Below, one piece after another: positions 63,701-64,000 of a DNA stretch of 64,000 bases. The stretch is from Liolophura sinensis (lineage: Eukaryota > Mollusca > Polyplacophora > Chitonida > Chitonidae), in contig NC_088306.1 of assembly GCF_032854445.1 (NCBI RefSeq), positions 5,719,145-5,783,144 on the forward strand. Direction: 5' to 3'. The number at the start of each line of letters is the position of its first letter. Position 1 is the stretch's first letter. The notes beneath the pieces are model-generated. The model searched no databases. It saw nothing but the letters and a program-made list of their open reading frames with translations, and was not told the DNA's origin. A program made the translations under genes and the position numbers.

Positions 63701-64000
63701 GACGAAATCTTTAGTTAATAATAAAAACATTGAATGGCTTATATACAACGAGAATGACATTGCAGCAATAATGTGTGTATTTGATGTATCACCATATCAT
63801 CCCCGAATCACTCTGACGGAATCTTCAGCTAATGATATAAACATTGAATGGCTTATATACAACGAGAATGGCATTGCAGCAATAATGTGTGTATTTGATA
63901 TATCACCATATCATCCCCGAATTATTGTGACGGAATCTTTAGTTAATAATAAAAACATTGAATGGCTTATATACAACGAGAATGACATTGCAGGAATAAT
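60800..64000. repeat. 114-bp satellite array with 11-unit higher-order repeat (runs off the right edge)
   Basis: About 27-28 units are present. The unit includes 'cattgaatggcttatataca', 'cgagaatggcattgcagcaa', 'taatgtgtgtatttgatata', 'tcaccatatcatccccgaac' and 'cactctgacggaatcttta'. Units before about 61030 are degenerate. From 61605 every unit is exactly 114 bp. The segment 61679-62746 recurs without difference at 62933-64000, a lag of 1254 = 11 x 114. The array continues beyond the window. Confidence 0.98.
61605..64000 (+). other. Long open frame within the satellite, open at the window edge
   Basis: From the ATG at 61605 the frame stays open for 798 codons to the last base of the window, as a 38-residue repeat. 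A related 139-codon frame (61148-61567) lies before it and is set apart by a one-base insertion near 61556. Variation among units is mostly amino-acid changing (V/I, I/T, E/K, L/S, N/D, N/I, G/D, A/G, M/I, F/S, P/S), with few silent changes. I therefore read it as non-coding satellite, not a gene. Confidence 0.85.

Larger units (their letters stand above)
15476..64000 (+). other. Presumed first intron of the neuroligin-like gene (open at right edge)
   Basis: The exon at 15040-15475 ends in a plausible donor (GTAGGA). I looked for the next conserved blocks of the family, especially the oxyanion-hole HGG and the GNYGL / GxxAG elbow regions, and saw none on the + strand. The span holds most of the SINEs, minisatellites and satellites listed here. 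The intron call is an inference; small exons or unrelated non-coding genes could be hidden in it. Confidence 0.5.

Overview
The window looks like nuclear DNA from a marine invertebrate, most likely a mollusc (lophotrochozoan). The evidence is a split eukaryotic gene, a high load of short retroposons with 3' ends of the type 'gtacggcgtaaaacaccaat' plus AAAT tails, and one fragment of a second repeat type starting 'gtgagtgagtgagtgcttgg'. From memory both repeat types are common in molluscan genomes. I cannot name the species.

Only one protein-coding segment is convincing. It is a first coding exon on the + strand at 15040-15475 encoding the signal peptide and N-terminal part of a neuroligin-like, cholinesterase-fold adhesion protein. 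A 5' leader or promoter region probably lies at about 14465-15039. No later exon of this gene could be recognised, so 15476-64000 is best read as a very long first intron (at least 48 kb), and 1 to about 14.4 kb as upstream DNA. No rRNA gene, functional tRNA gene, CRISPR array or operon-like cluster was seen.

Most of the remaining structure is repetitive. (1) About two dozen copies or fragments of a roughly 270-bp tRNA-derived SINE lie in both orientations, several with clear target-site duplications. (2) A palindromic MITE-like element is intact at 20115-20366, and two broken copies at 7226-7720 and 50160-50505 contain SINE insertions. (3) An unclassified dispersed element of about 500 bp sits at 58755-59331 and 60275-60748, with a 3' fragment at 29043-29150. 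(4) A second unclassified repeat pair lies at 13065-13555 and 43368-43707. (5) More than a dozen unrelated minisatellites or satellites have periods of 20, 25, 28, 34, about 38-40, 40, 45, 51, 52, about 68, 78, about 87 and 114 bp.

The two strongest observations are these. The 40-bp minisatellite that starts at the end of the neuroligin-like exon contains the exon's last 21 bases and its 5' splice site, so the intron carries a run of donor-like copies. The 114-bp satellite at the right edge is organised as an 11-unit higher-order repeat of 1254 bp, with 1068 bp read base for base as identical at that lag. Its apparent 798-codon open frame is best explained as a by-product of a period divisible by three.
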